Assembly: GCF_037940415.1 (NCBI RefSeq)
Contig: NZ_CP149798.1
Span: 3,589,001-3,653,000 of the forward strand
Source: Streptomyces sp. f51
GTDB taxonomy: Bacteria; Actinomycetota; Actinomycetes; Streptomycetales; Streptomycetaceae
Length of the DNA stretch: 64,000 nucleotides
Direction: 5' to 3'
In this document: one piece after another, positions 26,085-35,402 of the stretch
Numbering within the stretch: position 1 is the first letter of the stretch
How the letters are laid out: every line of letters starts with the position of its first letter
The notes under the pieces: model-generated
The model's database searches: none
Told to the model about the DNA's origin: nothing
What the model saw: only the letters and a program-made list of their open reading frames with translations
Program-made: the position numbers and the translations under genes

Positions 26085-26666
26085 TTACCCACGGCCGGAG
26101 TTGCTCCCCGAGCGCAGCAGCAGCGGGTCGTCGGCGCCGGCGCTCCGCGCGAATTCCGCGATCGCCGAGTACGCCCCCAAATCCCCCGTCGAGCGCTGCC
26201 GTGGCGTCTCGCACTCCCCCGGATCGTCCTCCGCGTCCAGCGCGCAGTCCATCTGCACCGTGCGTCCGCCGGGCCCCATCAGCGTCAGGGCCGAGCTCAG
26301 CGCGTCGCCGGTCGCGTTGCGGTAGTAGGTGCGCGCCCAGGTCTCCCCGCCCCGCGCCAGGACACAGGTCTGCGCCTCGACGCCGTCGGGCGAGGAGAGT
26401 TCGGGGCCGCACCGGGCGACGGTGGCGAGGCCGGGCGCCGGGGGAGAGCGCCGGGGTCCCGGCACCCGCGGCCGGTCGCCGACGGGCGCCGAGCCGCGGG
26501 GAGCCGTGGAACCGCCGTCGCGCACCGGGCCGGCCGAGGCCACCGCCAGCGGCACGGCGAGGACGGCCACCACGGCTCCCGCGAGCGCCACCAGCCGGAC
26601 CCTTCGGGGATCCGGCCCGCCGCCCGGCGCCGTCGCGGCCCGGTACCCCCCGGAAAGACGCTGCAT
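26085..26666 (-). CDS. Membrane-anchored or secreted protein of unknown function
   Basis: A 193-residue protein. One hydrophobic helix (about 23-46; LVALAGAVVAVLAVPLAVA) follows a basic N-terminus, so the rest is probably outside the membrane. After a Pro/Arg/Gly-rich linker the C-terminal domain (about 82-185) has four Cys (RCGPE, QTCVL, MDCAL, ECETP), which could form two disulfides. No family is recognised. It ends 40 nt from the hairpin at 26009-26046. Confidence 0.7.
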   Translation of the reverse strand: MQRLSGGYRAATAPGGGPDPRRVRLVALAGAVVAVLAVPLAVASAGPVRDGGSTAPRGSAPVGDRPRVPGPRRSPPAPGLATVARCGPELSSPDGVEAQTCVLARGGETWARTYYRNATGDALSSALTLMGPGGRTVQMDCALDAEDDPGECETPRQRSTGDLGAYSAIAEFARSAGADDPLLLRSGSNSGRG

Positions 26667-26721
26667 AGCCGGACGATAACGAGCGCGGGCGGGCGCTCGG
26701 CCCGCCGCGCGCCGGACGCCC

Positions 26722-27387
26722 TTACAACTCGGGCGCGCTCACACCCGTACGAGTGAGTGCCTCGACGACGGCATCCACCACGGCCTCCACGTCGGGCACC
26801 CAGGGGGCGGCCGAACCGGGCAGCGGAGCGCGTTCCCAGCGGATCTGGCCCTGGCCCGTCTCGGACGGCGGCAGCGCGATGTAGCCGCCCTCGCCGTGGA
26901 AGCGCAGGGAACCGGGGACGAAGTCCTTGGCGTAGAGCAGTTCGCCGAGCTGCTCCATGGAGTACGGGGCGACGAGGATCGCCCAGCGGGAGGGGGACGC
27001 GACGACCGGGCCGAGACGCATCCCGGTGCGGTCGAGGGCGTCGAGCGCGCGGGCCGCCGCGGGAGCGGGCAGGCTCACCGCGCACGGGGCGCCGCCGCCG
27101 GTGGCCAGCACGACGGAGGCCGTGGGCCGATTGGTCCACCACCAGCGCACCATGCGCTCGTCCGTGGTGGCCGCGAGGAGCCCGGGATCGAAGGGATGGG
27201 CGCCCGGCACCGTGCACTCCGGGTCGGGGCAGCCGCAGCGGGCGCGCCCCTGCGGGTCGGCCGCCACACCCGGGAGGACGGGCCACCGCCATGAGGTCGC
27301 GAAGGTCAGGGCCGCGCTGAGCATCTCAGGCTTCCCGTCGTTCCGCCTGGACAGGAGCCTGCGTCGCCTTCCGAGGATCTCGCGCAT
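26722..27387 (-). CDS. Prim-pol-like (primase/polymerase N-terminal) domain protein
   Basis: A 221-residue protein related to bifunctional primase-polymerase N-terminal domains: LTFATSWRWPVLPG, RCGCPDPECTVPGAHPF with paired Cys, and WWTNRPTASVVLATG. The acidic metal-binding residues of active prim-pol domains are not clear, because the corresponding strand reads CAVSLPA. It may therefore be catalytically inactive. AAGGA precedes the ATG at 27387. It is the second prim-pol-type gene of the window. Confidence 0.75.
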   Translation of the reverse strand: MREILGRRRRLLSRRNDGKPEMLSAALTFATSWRWPVLPGVAADPQGRARCGCPDPECTVPGAHPFDPGLLAATTDERMVRWWWTNRPTASVVLATGGGAPCAVSLPAPAAARALDALDRTGMRLGPVVASPSRWAILVAPYSMEQLGELLYAKDFVPGSLRFHGEGGYIALPPSETGQGQIRWERAPLPGSAAPWVPDVEAVVDAVVEALTRTGVSAPEL

Positions 27388-27869
27388 GAGCGCTCGTTCC
27401 TTTCCGTTGCACGCCTGGCAACACCGAGGATCACATCACACCATGTGTCGATCACTTCACTGTGCGTACCTGCTGGCGCATCACACCCCTGCTGGAGACA
27501 AGGGGAACCCCTCTGGGCCGAGCATGTGGCTGTGTCCGCGCCCATACCGCGTACATCCAAAGCATGGGCATGGCGTGGGGTGGCGGCGCCTGGCGTTTTA
27601 CGTCCCGCGTATTGCTAGCCGCCTCCGCCACGGGAGGATGGGGCACGGTCGTCGGTGGTTAAGACGCCCGGGTCCGTCGCCAGGTTCCGGGCGGATCTCA
27701 ACCACCCCTGGCCTTCACCGAGTACGTACCCATCACGACCGCTGTGACGCTCCGTCGAACGAGGCCAGTCGACCTCAATAAGCCGTTGCCCGAGTCAGTT
27801 TTAGGCCAATTTTGATTTCCCGCAAGGGTTACCACCGGTCGCACGGACACCAGGAATCCCGGCAGGACA
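27388..27869. other. Intergenic region without a gene
   Basis: This 480-bp gap between divergent genes has lower GC near 27790-27830 (TTTTAGGCCAATTTTGATTTC). That stretch probably holds the promoter of the SpoIIE-like gene. No coding sequence or strong hairpin is seen. Confidence 0.45.
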
Positions 27870-29381
27870 ATGCTGGACATCCCCTCACGAGTACGTGTAC
27901 ATGTGGAGACACCGCTAGCGGCGCAGAACGACATGGGGGTTTGCGATGCTATTGAGCAATACGCACCGGTCGGAAAGCCGGACGTCATGAACGCCCCTCA
28001 CCTTCCGAAAGTGGCCGGAATCGATTCAACGGTTCCATCGCCCGCACACACTGTCGCGCCCGCGCCCGCTCCCGCGGGCGGCTCACCGGCCGTCCCGCCG
28101 GCCGGCCCCGGGGCCGCTCTCCAGGACCGCCTCGCGGGCTGGGTCTCGGACCTCACCACGCTCCACGAACTCACCGAGCGTCTCGCGGGCACCGCGACGC
28201 TGAGCGAGGCGCTCCAGGAACTGCTGCGCGCCGGAGCCGCCCTGGTGGGCGCCCGGCGCGGTCTGGTCGTCATGGAACCCGGCGACGGACTCGGCCCCGA
28301 CACCACGATCGGCCTCGGCCTCGCCCACGCCGATCTCGGGCACATCGAGACGGTGCCGCGCAGCTCCATGTCGTACGGCAAGATCCTGGACGGACTGCCG
28401 GGCGGCGAGGGCGAGATCACCCAGCCGGACCTCCTCTCGGAGGACGGGCTCGACCCGCGCCACCGCGAGGTCGCCGCCCGCCTCGGCTACGCCGCCAGTT
28501 ACGCGCTGCCGCTGTCCACCGAGGCGGCGGGCCGTCTCGGCGCCGCCGTGTGGCTCTACGACGAACCCGCCGAGCCGGTGGAACGCCAGCGCCACCTCGT
28601 CGGCCACTACGCCCGCTACGCCACGGAACACCTGGCCCGCCTGCTGGAGCTCGAACGCGCGCGGGCGTGCGTGCGGACGATGTCCGAGGAGCTGCTTCCC
28701 CCACGGCTGCCCCGGGTCCCCGGCGTCCAGCTCGCCGCCCGGCACCGCACCGGCCCGCACGGCGGCGGCGACTGGTACGACGCCCTGCCGCTGCCCGACG
28801 CGGCGCTCGGCCTCGCGGTCGGCTCCGTCACCGGCTCGGGTCCGAGCGCGGTCGCCGCCATGGGCAGACTGCGGGCCTCCCTGCGCGCCTACGCCGTCAT
28901 GGAGGGCGAGGACCCCGTCGCCGTCCTCTCCGACCTCGAACTGCTGCTGCGGCTGACCGAACCCGCGCGCTCCGCCACCGCCCTGTTCGCCTACTGCGAG
29001 CCCGCCCTGCGCAAGCTCACCCTGGCCGGCGCCGGACACAGCCCGCCCCTGGTGATCGGCCCGCGGCGCACCGAGTTCGTGGAGACCTCCCTGTCCGCGC
29101 CGCTGGGCATGCTCGCCTGCTGGGAGGCGCCGAGCGTCGAGCTGACCGCCGAGCCGGGCGAGACCGTGCTCATCTACACCGACGGCCTGCTGCACCGCAC
29201 CGGCGACCCGATGGACCGTGCCTTCGCCCGGCTGCACGCGGCGGCGGCGAGCGTCCCGCGGGCGCTGCGCGAGGACCCGGGCGCGATCGCCGACCACGTG
29301 CTGCGCGGGGTGCTGCCGGGCGGTCTCGACGAGGCGGACAGCGACGAGGACGTCGTCCTCCTGGCGGCCCGCTTCGAGTGA
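27870..29381 (+). CDS. GAF-SpoIIE (PP2C-type) phosphatase-like protein
   Basis: A 503-residue protein with a GAF domain (about 95-255) and a C-terminal SpoIIE/RsbU phosphatase domain (about 280-503). GGDWYDA, DGLLHRTGDP and DEDVVLLAARF are present. The metal-binding Asp of the usual GDVxGHG motif is Ser here (VGSVTGSGPSA), so activity may be reduced or lost. Such proteins dephosphorylate anti-anti-sigma factors to free sigma factors. Two RsbW-like ATPases lie within 5 kb on either side. The first 90 residues are Pro/Ala-rich. Confidence 0.82.
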   Translation: MLDIPSRVRVHVETPLAAQNDMGVCDAIEQYAPVGKPDVMNAPHLPKVAGIDSTVPSPAHTVAPAPAPAGGSPAVPPAGPGAALQDRLAGWVSDLTTLHELTERLAGTATLSEALQELLRAGAALVGARRGLVVMEPGDGLGPDTTIGLGLAHADLGHIETVPRSSMSYGKILDGLPGGEGEITQPDLLSEDGLDPRHREVAARLGYAASYALPLSTEAAGRLGAAVWLYDEPAEPVERQRHLVGHYARYATEHLARLLELERARACVRTMSEELLPPRLPRVPGVQLAARHRTGPHGGGDWYDALPLPDAALGLAVGSVTGSGPSAVAAMGRLRASLRAYAVMEGEDPVAVLSDLELLLRLTEPARSATALFAYCEPALRKLTLAGAGHSPPLVIGPRRTEFVETSLSAPLGMLACWEAPSVELTAEPGETVLIYTDGLLHRTGDPMDRAFARLHAAAASVPRALREDPGAIADHVLRGVLPGGLDEADSDEDVVLLAARFE

Positions 29382-29389
29382 GAGGGCTC

Positions 29390-29402
29390 TTACATGGTGT
29401 AA
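29390..29402. promoter_or_regulatory. TTACA-TGG-TGTAA palindrome before pepP
   Basis: A perfect 13-bp palindrome right after the SpoIIE-like stop and 78 bp upstream of pepP. It may be a regulator site. A TACGAT nearer the gene could be its -10 element. Confidence 0.3.
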
Positions 29403-29479
29403 CAGGTCCTCCGGCCCTGGGCCCCCTTCAGTACGACCGTACGATGGGGTGGTCCAAAGTCGTATGAAGGAGGCAGACC

Positions 29480-30967
29480 GTGTCGGAGGCGCTCACCCCG
29501 GAGACCCCGGAAGCCGTGCTCGACGAAGCCGCTGACGAAGCGGGCGAGGAAGAGCCCATCAAGCAGCGCAAGAACGGCCTGTACCCGGGCGTGTCCGACG
29601 AGCTGGCCGAGAGCATGAAGTCGGGCTGGGCCGACACCGAGCTGCGGGGCCTCGCGCCCATCGCCCAGGCCGAGTACACCGCGGCCCGCCGCGCCGCGCT
29701 GTCCGCCCGCTTCCCGGGCGAGCGCCTGGTGATCCCGGCCGGCAACCTGAAGACCCGCTCGAACGACACGGAGTACCCCTTCCGCGCCTCGGTCGAGTAC
29801 GCCTACCTCACCGGCAACCTCACCGAGGACGGCGTCCTCGTGCTGGAGCCCGCCACCGAGGGCCACAAGGCGACGATCTACCTGCTGCCGCGCTCCAACC
29901 GCGAGAACGGCGAGTTCTGGCTGTCCGGGCAGGGCGAGCTGTGGGTCGGCCGCCGCCACTCCCTGGCCGAGGCCGAGCAGCTGTACGGCATCCCCGCCTC
30001 CGACGTCCGCGAGCTGCCCGCCGCGCTGAAGGAGGCCACCGGCCCCGTCCGCGTCGTGCGCGGCTACGACGCCGGCATCGAGGCCGCGCTGACCGACAAG
30101 GTCACCCGCGAGCACGACGACGAGCTGCGCGTCTTCCTCTCCGAGGCGCGACTCGTCAAGGACGCGTTCGAGGCGGACGAGCTCCAGAAGGCCGTCGACT
30201 CCACCGTGCGCGGCTTCGAGGACGTCGTGAAGGTCCTGGACAAGGCCGAGGCCACCAGCGAGCGCTTCATCGAGGGCACCTTCTTCCTGCGCGCGCGGGT
30301 AGAGGGCAACGACATCGGCTACGGCTCGATCTGCGCCTCGGGACCGCACGCCTGCACGCTGCACTGGGTGCGCAACGACGGCCCGGTCCGCTCCGGCGAC
30401 CTGCTGCTGCTGGACGCGGGCGTGGAGACCCACACTCTCTACACCGCGGACGTCACCCGCACGCTGCCGGTCAACGGCACGTACACGGAGATCCAGAAGA
30501 AGATCTACGACGCCGTGTACGACGCCCAGGAGGCCGGTATCGCGGCCGTCAGGCCGGGCGCCAAGTACCGCGACTTCCACGACGCCGCGCAGCACGTGCT
30601 GGCCGAGCGGCTCGTCGAGTGGGGCCTTCTGGAGGGCCCGGTCGAGCGTGTCCTGGAGCTGGGCCTCCAGCGCCGCTGGACCCTGCACGGCACCGGCCAC
30701 ATGCTCGGCATGGACGTCCACGACTGCGCTGCCGCGCGCACCGAGACGTACGTCGAGGGCACGCTGGAGCCGGGCATGTGCCTGACCGTCGAGCCGGGCC
30801 TGTACTTCCAGGCGGACGACCTGACCGTGCCCGTGGAGTACCGCGGCATCGGCGTCCGGATCGAGGACGACCTCCTGGTGACCGAGGACGGCAACCGGAA
30901 CCTGTCGGCCGGCCTGCCGCGCCGCTCGGACGAGGTCGAGGCCTGGATGGCGTCCCTCAAGGGCTGA
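29480..30967 (+). CDS. pepP: Xaa-Pro aminopeptidase (M24B)
   Basis: A 495-residue aminopeptidase P that removes N-terminal residues preceding proline. The N-terminal creatinase-like domain (about 55-230) is followed by the pita-bread catalytic domain. Its metal ligands are visible in LLLDAG, YTADVTR, HGTGHMLGMDVHD, VEPGLYF and IRIEDDLLV-type motifs. The GTG at 29480 has an excellent AAGGAGG 6-7 nt upstream. No export signal is seen. Confidence 0.93.
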   Translation: MSEALTPETPEAVLDEAADEAGEEEPIKQRKNGLYPGVSDELAESMKSGWADTELRGLAPIAQAEYTAARRAALSARFPGERLVIPAGNLKTRSNDTEYPFRASVEYAYLTGNLTEDGVLVLEPATEGHKATIYLLPRSNRENGEFWLSGQGELWVGRRHSLAEAEQLYGIPASDVRELPAALKEATGPVRVVRGYDAGIEAALTDKVTREHDDELRVFLSEARLVKDAFEADELQKAVDSTVRGFEDVVKVLDKAEATSERFIEGTFFLRARVEGNDIGYGSICASGPHACTLHWVRNDGPVRSGDLLLLDAGVETHTLYTADVTRTLPVNGTYTEIQKKIYDAVYDAQEAGIAAVRPGAKYRDFHDAAQHVLAERLVEWGLLEGPVERVLELGLQRRWTLHGTGHMLGMDVHDCAAARTETYVEGTLEPGMCLTVEPGLYFQADDLTVPVEYRGIGVRIEDDLLVTEDGNRNLSAGLPRRSDEVEAWMASLKG

Positions 30968-30995
30968 CGCCGTGCCCGCGAGGGCCGATACGAAG

Positions 30996-31033
30996 CCGGT
31001 GGCCGGGTTCCCTTCGGGGTGCCCGGCCACCGG
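30996..31033. terminator. Terminator between pepP and the citG-like gene
   Basis: CCGGTGGCCGGG (30996-31007) and CCCGGCCACCGG (31022-31033) make 12 perfect pairs between convergent genes. Confidence 0.75.
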
Positions 31034-31102
31034 TGCGTCCGGGAGCGGGAGTTCGCCGGTGACGGCTCGCGGGCCGATGCGGGACGCGGACCCGAACAGG
31101 TG

Positions 31103-31927
31103 TCAGAGGGGTGGGACCGGCAGGGCGTCCACGAACAGCGCGCCCGCGAGCAGGGCTCCGCTGCCCCGGGGGCTCCACCCGCGCGCGTGCAGGTCGTCGT
31201 CGAGGGCGGCGAGGCCCGAACGCCCCGCCTCCGTGGCCGTACCCCCCGCTTCGAGCACTCCCCGGGCGCCGGCCTGGACATGGCGCAGGCCGTGGGGCCC
31301 CGCCGTGTACAGCAACTCGGTGTCCTGGAGCGTGGACATGATGGTGAGCAGCGCGTCGAGGCGGGCGCACGGTTCGGGCGCGCCCGCCGAGCGGACGGCG
31401 GTGAGCGCCTCCAACGCCCCGCGTACATGCGGGAATCCGGCACGTGCCTCACCGCGCGCGCCGGCCGCGCCGTACTTCACCGAGACGGTCGAGCCGCGGG
31501 AGGGCCGCCGCGGTGCCCGCCGGTCCGCGTGCGCCGCGATCCGCTTGGCCGTCGCGGTGACCTCGGGTCCGGTGGCCCGGCGGTCGAGGGCCGCGGCGGC
31601 GACCAGCAGCCCGAGAACCCACAGGGCGCCGCGGTGGCCGCCGCCCGTCAGGCCCACGGTGTGCTCGGCGCACCGGCCGATCGACCCCAGTTCCGCGCGA
31701 AGGGCGGGCGTGGCCCCGCCGTCGCGGCGGGCGGCGGCGGCCATCGCCGCGAGGCCGGGTGCCAGTGCCTTCGCGGACCAGCGCAGGGCGCGCAGGTCCC
31801 GGCGGGTGACCCCGGCGCGGAGGTCACGGGGGTCGGGCAGTCCGGGTTTGGGGGTCAGCTCCAGCTGCCCGACGAGCGCGGCCACCGCCGACCCCGCCAG
31901 CGCCTCGTCGTCCTCGCGGCCGCTCAT
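31103..31927 (-). CDS. Triphosphoribosyl-dephospho-CoA synthase family protein (CitG/MdcB-like)
   Basis: A 274-residue helical protein. LELTPKPGLPDPRD near the N-terminus and GLTGGGHRGALWVLGLL match the CitG/MdcB signatures. CitG makes the prosthetic-group precursor of citrate lyase or malonate decarboxylase acyl-carrier subunits from ATP and dephospho-CoA. No such lyase or decarboxylase genes are nearby, so the substrate is uncertain. ATG 31927 has AAGGGG 7 nt upstream. His and acidic residues are otherwise conserved-looking. Confidence 0.75.
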   Translation of the reverse strand: MSGREDDEALAGSAVAALVGQLELTPKPGLPDPRDLRAGVTRRDLRALRWSAKALAPGLAAMAAAARRDGGATPALRAELGSIGRCAEHTVGLTGGGHRGALWVLGLLVAAAALDRRATGPEVTATAKRIAAHADRRAPRRPSRGSTVSVKYGAAGARGEARAGFPHVRGALEALTAVRSAGAPEPCARLDALLTIMSTLQDTELLYTAGPHGLRHVQAGARGVLEAGGTATEAGRSGLAALDDDLHARGWSPRGSGALLAGALFVDALPVPPL

Positions 31928-32065
31928 CGACGTACCCCTTCCCCTGCGGACGCCGGCGGTGGAGGCACCGGAGCCGGGTGTGTGGGAAGGGAACGTAGAC
32001 GCGCAGGCCCTCAAGAACCTGGGCGCGCGCTGTCACCGGCCTGTGAGAGGTCCGGCGCGCGGACG

Positions 32066-32521
32066 TCAGACCGGCAGCAGCGAGGGGACCGTCCGCCATT
32101 TGAGGATCTTGTCGAAGCTCACCACGGCGCCCCCGCGCCCCGGCTTGTTGCCGATGTGGACGTGGTCGGCGAGCTCGCGGATCAGACACAGGCCCCGGCC
32201 GTGCTCCGCGTCCTCGCCCGCCTGGCGGAGGAGGGTGGGGGCGTTGCCGGCCGGAAAACCGGGGCCGAAGTCGGCGACCTCGATACGGCACTGGTCGCCG
32301 TCGAGGTAGGCCGTCACTCGGTACGCCCCGCAGGAGGGGTCCCGCACGTCGTCCCCGCCGTGCTCGACGGCGTTGGCGCAGGCTTCGGTGAGAGCGACGG
32401 AGAGGTCGTACGAGATGTCCGGGTCGACCCCGGCGCTCTCCATCGTGCCGAGCAACAGGCGTCTGGCGAGCGGAACACTCGCAGCCTCGCGCCGCAGATG
32501 GAGTGACCACCAGATGCTCAT
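32066..32521 (-). CDS. RsbW-like ATP-binding (anti-sigma type) protein
   Basis: A 151-residue GHKL ATPase. LTEACANAVEHG is the N box, VADFGPGF the first glycine box and HGRGLCLIREL the second. Its length and motif spacing are those of SpoIIAB/RsbW serine kinases that bind a sigma factor or phosphorylate an anti-anti-sigma factor. It is monocistronic on the minus strand; a partner is not adjacent. Confidence 0.82.
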   Translation of the reverse strand: MSIWWSLHLRREAASVPLARRLLLGTMESAGVDPDISYDLSVALTEACANAVEHGGDDVRDPSCGAYRVTAYLDGDQCRIEVADFGPGFPAGNAPTLLRQAGEDAEHGRGLCLIRELADHVHIGNKPGRGGAVVSFDKILKWRTVPSLLPV

Positions 32522-32772
32522 GCTCCAGCCTCCCGGCCGCGGCTCGACATACCGTTACGTATTGCCGCAACGACCCGTGCGCAATCGCATACACGACGTG
32601 ATGCCGCCCATACGGCCGACGCGCTCACTCGCGGGAGCGGTGTATGCGGGAGCGATCAGGCGTCTGACGTCGGCCCTTCGGGCGTACCCCGTACGGCGGA
32701 CGGACCGGTCACAAGCCGTCAATCGGACCTGCCGCACGGCGCGTCGGGGCCCAGTGCGATGATGACCCGGCC

Positions 32773-33618
32773 ATGACTGCCCCCCACCAGCGTTCGGCGC
32801 GCTCCGGAGCGGGTCTCCGGATCCTGAGGGCCGCGGTGTTCGCCGCGGTCTGCGTCGTGCTGGCCGCGGCCGGTCACGGGATCGCCTCCTGCGCCGTCGT
32901 CCCCCTGTGGACCCTGGGCGCCGGGTTCCTCGCGGTCTTCGCCGTCGCCGCCGCGCTGGCGGGCCGCGAACGGGCGCTGCCCGGCATCGTGGCGCTGCTC
33001 GCGCTCGGCCAGGCGGTGCTGCACACGCTCTTCGGCCTGGGACTCCAGGCCGCCTCGACGGCCACCGGGTCCATGGGCGCGATGGCGTCGGGAACGCGGA
33101 TGTCCGACGCCACGCTCGTGGCGCGCGCCGCCCGGCTGGTGTGCGGTACGGCCGCGGCGGCGATCAGCCCCGAGCAGGCCATGAGGATCCTCGCCGACGC
33201 GCGGATCGACACGGGCATGACGAGCATGGCGGGGATGGCGGGCATGCGGCACGCCGCCGACGCCGTCCCCACGGCCGCGGGCAGCCCGATGCCGGTACTG
33301 CCCTCCCTGCCGATGCTGCTCGCCCACGTGCTCGCGGCCCTCGCCGCCGGATGGGTCCTGCGCCACGGCGACCTGGCCCTCCTGCGCCTGATGCGGCTGT
33401 CGGCGCAGGGCGTCACCGAAGCGGCGCTCGTACGGTCCCTGCGCGCCGCGCTGACCCTCGTACGCGCCCTGCGTACGGGACTTCCCGGGGCGCCCGAGAT
33501 CGGGCGCACGCCGCGCACCGCGCTGCTCACGCCCCTGGCTCCACGGACGACCGCTCTTCAGCACACCGTCGTCCGGCGCGGACCGCCCGCCTCCACCGTG
33601 TTCGCCCTCGTCGCCTGA
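32773..33618 (+). CDS. Membrane protein with Met/His-rich loop, copper-cluster associated
   Basis: A 281-residue protein with about four hydrophobic segments (roughly 17-40, 46-65, 68-95 and 175-195). The loop between them carries Met-rich stretches (MGAMASGTRM, MTSMAGMAGMRH) that could bind copper. The C-terminus is cytoplasmic and Arg-rich. It stands at the head of the copper-handling genes on the same strand, with a 220-bp gap before ycnI that shows no gene. The family is otherwise unrecognised. Confidence 0.72.
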   Translation: MTAPHQRSARSGAGLRILRAAVFAAVCVVLAAAGHGIASCAVVPLWTLGAGFLAVFAVAAALAGRERALPGIVALLALGQAVLHTLFGLGLQAASTATGSMGAMASGTRMSDATLVARAARLVCGTAAAAISPEQAMRILADARIDTGMTSMAGMAGMRHAADAVPTAAGSPMPVLPSLPMLLAHVLAALAAGWVLRHGDLALLRLMRLSAQGVTEAALVRSLRAALTLVRALRTGLPGAPEIGRTPRTALLTPLAPRTTALQHTVVRRGPPASTVFALVA

Positions 33619-33838
33619 CACGACGCGCCACTTCACGGAAATCCGCCGAACGCCCCGGTCCCGGAGTCCTCGACCCCGCGGACGCGCCGGGCTTCACGGT
33701 CTTTCCCGGAGGGGACGCGGTCGTGCCGCACGCGCGCGTGCCCGCCGGTTCTCCGGCGCCCTTCGCCCCCTTTCGCGGGGCACCGAGGCACCCGCGCGTC
33801 CCCTTCGTCACCGGACTGAATGTGGAGTGTTTCCTTCC

Positions 33839-34573
33839 ATGAAGGCTTCTCGTCTCGCCGCCGCCGGCACCGTCGCCGCCACGGCCGTCCTCGCCCTGTC
33901 CGCCCCCGCGTTCGCGCACGTCAGCGTGCAGCCCGAGGGCACGGCCGCCAAGGGCGGCTACACGGTCGTCGACTTCAAGGTGCCCAACGAGCGCGACAAC
34001 GCCTCGACCACCCAGGTCGAGGTGAACCTCCCCGCCGACCACCCGCTGGCCTCCGTCATGCCGCAGCCGCTCGACGGCTGGACCGTGAAGGTCACCAAGT
34101 CCAAGCTCGACAAGCCGGTCACCTCGCACGGCCAGAAGATCGGCGAGGCCGTCACCAAGGTCACCTGGACCGCCGACGGCAAGGGCATCGAGCCCGGCTT
34201 CTTCCAGAAGTTCCCGCTCTCGATCGGAGCGCTGCCCGAGGACACCGACACGCTCGTCTTCAAGGCCGTCCAGACGTACTCCGACAAGGAGATCGTGCGC
34301 TGGATCGAGCCGCAGAAGGAGGGCGCCGAGGAGCCCGAGCACCCGGCCCCGACGCTCGCGCTGACGGCCGCGACCGAGGGGGGCCACCACGGGTCCGGCG
34401 CCGCGGAGGACGCCTCCCACACGGAGGAGACCGCCGCTCACACCGGCGAGGCCGCCTCCACCGGCGACACCAGCGACACCACCGCGCGCGTGCTCGGCGC
34501 CGTGGGCATCGCCGTCGGCCTGGCGGGCGTGGCGTACGGCGTTCTGGCCGGCCGGCGGCGTACCAACGCCTGA
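33839..34573 (+). CDS. ycnI: YcnI-like copper-binding protein (DUF1775)
   Basis: A 244-residue exported, membrane-tethered protein. After the signal peptide the mature protein begins with His (AFA-HVSVQPEGTA), the copper ligand of YcnI. The DUF1775 domain spans about 30-165, followed by a His/Glu/Thr-rich linker and a C-terminal transmembrane helix (about 218-238) with Arg tail. The ATG at 33839 is preferred over an in-frame GTG at 33827 because the signal peptide starts there. It probably hands Cu(II) to neighbours outside the cell. Confidence 0.87.
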   Translation: MKASRLAAAGTVAATAVLALSAPAFAHVSVQPEGTAAKGGYTVVDFKVPNERDNASTTQVEVNLPADHPLASVMPQPLDGWTVKVTKSKLDKPVTSHGQKIGEAVTKVTWTADGKGIEPGFFQKFPLSIGALPEDTDTLVFKAVQTYSDKEIVRWIEPQKEGAEEPEHPAPTLALTAATEGGHHGSGAAEDASHTEETAAHTGEAASTGDTSDTTARVLGAVGIAVGLAGVAYGVLAGRRRTNA

Positions 34574-34748
34574 GGTGCCGGCATCCGCCTGAGGTACTGA
34601 GACACACACGCTCCCGGTGGACACCGGAGGGTCGCCGACGCGGCTCTCCGGACCGGCCGGGCCCGGCTTCCGCCCGGTCCGACCTGGCCCTTCGGCCCCG
34701 TCCGACCCCCGGTGCCCACCGGAGCGCTCACATCTGGGACATTTTTCT

Positions 34749-35402
34749 ATGCGCAAGAAGACGTACGCGACGGCCGCCCTGTTCGCCGCCACCGCACTGA
34801 CCCTGTCCGCCTGTGGCAGTGGTGACGACGGCGCCAAGCCGGCCGCCGTGGTCTCCGCCGAGGCCGGCTCGGCCAAGGCCGCCACGGTCCTCGACAACCC
34901 GTTCGAGAAGCCGGACCTCGTGCTCACCGACACGACCGGCGCGAAGTACGACCTGCTCGCGCGGACCAAGGGCAGGCCGACGCTCATCTACTTCGGCTAC
35001 ACGCACTGCCCCGACGTCTGCCCCCTGACGATGAACAACCTCGCCGTCGCCAAGAAGCAGCTGCCGAAGGCCGAACAGGACAAGCTGCGCGTCGTGTTCG
35101 TGACCACCGACCCGGCCCGCGACACCCCGGCCGCGCTCGGCACCTGGCTCAAGGGCATCGACCCCGACTTCATCGGCCTGACCGGCGACTTCGCCACGAT
35201 CCAGGCCGGTGCCCGCAGCCTGGGCATCACCATCGAGCCGACGACCAAGGACAAGAACGGCAAGACCGTCTCCGTGCACGGCACCCAGGTCATCGCCTTC
35301 TCGCCGAAGACCGACGCGGGCTATGTGCTGTACGGCGAGAGCGCCACCGTCGACGACTACACCAAGGACCTGCCCAAGATCGTCGAGGGGAGGACCCCGT
35401 GA
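34749..35402 (+). CDS. sco: SCO1/SenC copper chaperone lipoprotein
   Basis: A 217-residue lipoprotein: signal peptide with lipobox LSACG, then a thioredoxin-fold SCO1 domain. CPDVC supplies the two copper-binding Cys and VHGTQ the distal His. Sco proteins deliver copper to the Cu-A site of cytochrome c oxidase; the S. lividans counterpart is also needed for development. The stop overlaps the next start (GTGA). Confidence 0.92.
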   Translation: MRKKTYATAALFAATALTLSACGSGDDGAKPAAVVSAEAGSAKAATVLDNPFEKPDLVLTDTTGAKYDLLARTKGRPTLIYFGYTHCPDVCPLTMNNLAVAKKQLPKAEQDKLRVVFVTTDPARDTPAALGTWLKGIDPDFIGLTGDFATIQAGARSLGITIEPTTKDKNGKTVSVHGTQVIAFSPKTDAGYVLYGESATVDDYTKDLPKIVEGRTP

